Shown here: in pieces, positions 5,990 to 6,160 of the stretch
Layout: every line of letters starts with the position of its first letter
How positions within the stretch are numbered: the stretch's first letter is position 1
From: JBILVQ01 sp044370375
GTDB taxonomy: Bacteria; Bacteroidota; Bacteroidia; UBA4408
NCBI GenBank assembly: GCA_044370375.1
Contig: JBILVQ010000184.1
Span: forward strand, 1-6,160
DNA length: 6,160 nucleotides
Direction of reading: 5' to 3'
Notes under the pieces: model-generated
Told to the model about the DNA's origin: nothing
The model's database searches: none
Seen by the model: only the letters and a program-made list of their open reading frames with translations
Position numbers and translations under genes: made by a program

Positions 5990-6160
5990 CTAGTGAGCTT
6001 CCAGCCAGTTGTTACCGGTTCCCATCTCAACCAACAAAGGAACCCTCAGTTGGATGGCACCTTCCATTTTTTGTTTCACGATACTCTTAACAACCTCCAA
6101 TTCAGGTTGGTAGACATCGAAAACAAGTTCGTCATGAACCTGAAGAATCATTTTGCTCCT
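5990..6160 (-). CDS. polA: DNA polymerase I, C-terminal 56 residues, 5' part outside window
   Basis: The frame on the - strand is open from the right window edge to a TAG at 5990-5992. It reads RSKMILQVHDELVFDV at its start and ends in MGTGNNWLEAH. ILQVHDELVFD is motif C of family A DNA polymerases. Its Asp corresponds to E. coli Pol I Asp882, a metal-binding catalytic residue, next to His881 and Glu883. The VPL-VE-G-G-NWLEAH ending is the usual Pol I C-terminus in this phylum. The protein repairs DNA and replaces Okazaki-fragment primers. Only the end of the palm domain is visible; the rest, including any 5'-3' and 3'-5' exonuclease domains, lies outside. The next - strand gene starts 99 bp further on, with its own promoter in the gap. 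I saw no clear terminator directly after the polA stop. Confidence 0.95.
   Translation of the reverse strand, partial: RSKMILQVHDELVFDVYQPELEVVKSIVKQKMEGAIQLRVPLLVEMGTGNNWLEAH

Overview
This window looks like a chromosomal core segment from a member of the Bacteroidota. Three things point there. Start codons are preceded by A/T-rich leaders with no Shine-Dalgarno motif. One promoter matches the phylum's distinctive TTTG / N19 / TAnnTTTG pattern exactly, and a second matches it loosely. The encoded proteins (fabH-accB-accC order, a secreted MORN-variant repeat protein, a lipoprotein with a short signal peptide) are typical of the group. I cannot resolve a genus.

Left part (1-2687, + strand): the start of fatty-acid synthesis. 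A 5'-truncated fabH (beta-ketoacyl-ACP synthase III) is followed by accB (biotin carboxyl carrier protein) and accC (biotin carboxylase). AccC carboxylates the biotin carried by AccB, the acetyl-CoA carboxylase complex then makes malonyl-CoA, and FabH condenses malonyl-ACP with an acyl-CoA primer. A compact hairpin with a GGAA tetraloop and seven T's lies between accB and accC. It looks like an intrinsic terminator or attenuator inside the operon.

Right part (2717-6160, all - strand, converging on accC): reading leftwards from the right edge, there is the last 56 codons of polA (DNA polymerase I), then a strong Bacteroidota-type promoter. This drives a two-gene unit of a lipoprotein (5003-5890) and a small secreted protein (4543-4989), 13 bp apart and closed by a GC-rich intrinsic terminator at 4490-4521. 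I do not recognise a characterised function for either protein. Next is a 568-residue secreted protein made almost wholly of MORN-variant (YwqK/COG2849-like) repeats, in an exact 24-residue register broken only once.

There is no gene-free stretch above 300 bases, and I see no RNA gene, insertion sequence, CRISPR array or phage feature. Most of the window is ordinary core genome. The parts most worth a second look are the intra-operon terminator, the regular repeat protein with its single phase break, and the uncharacterised lipoprotein plus secreted-protein pair.
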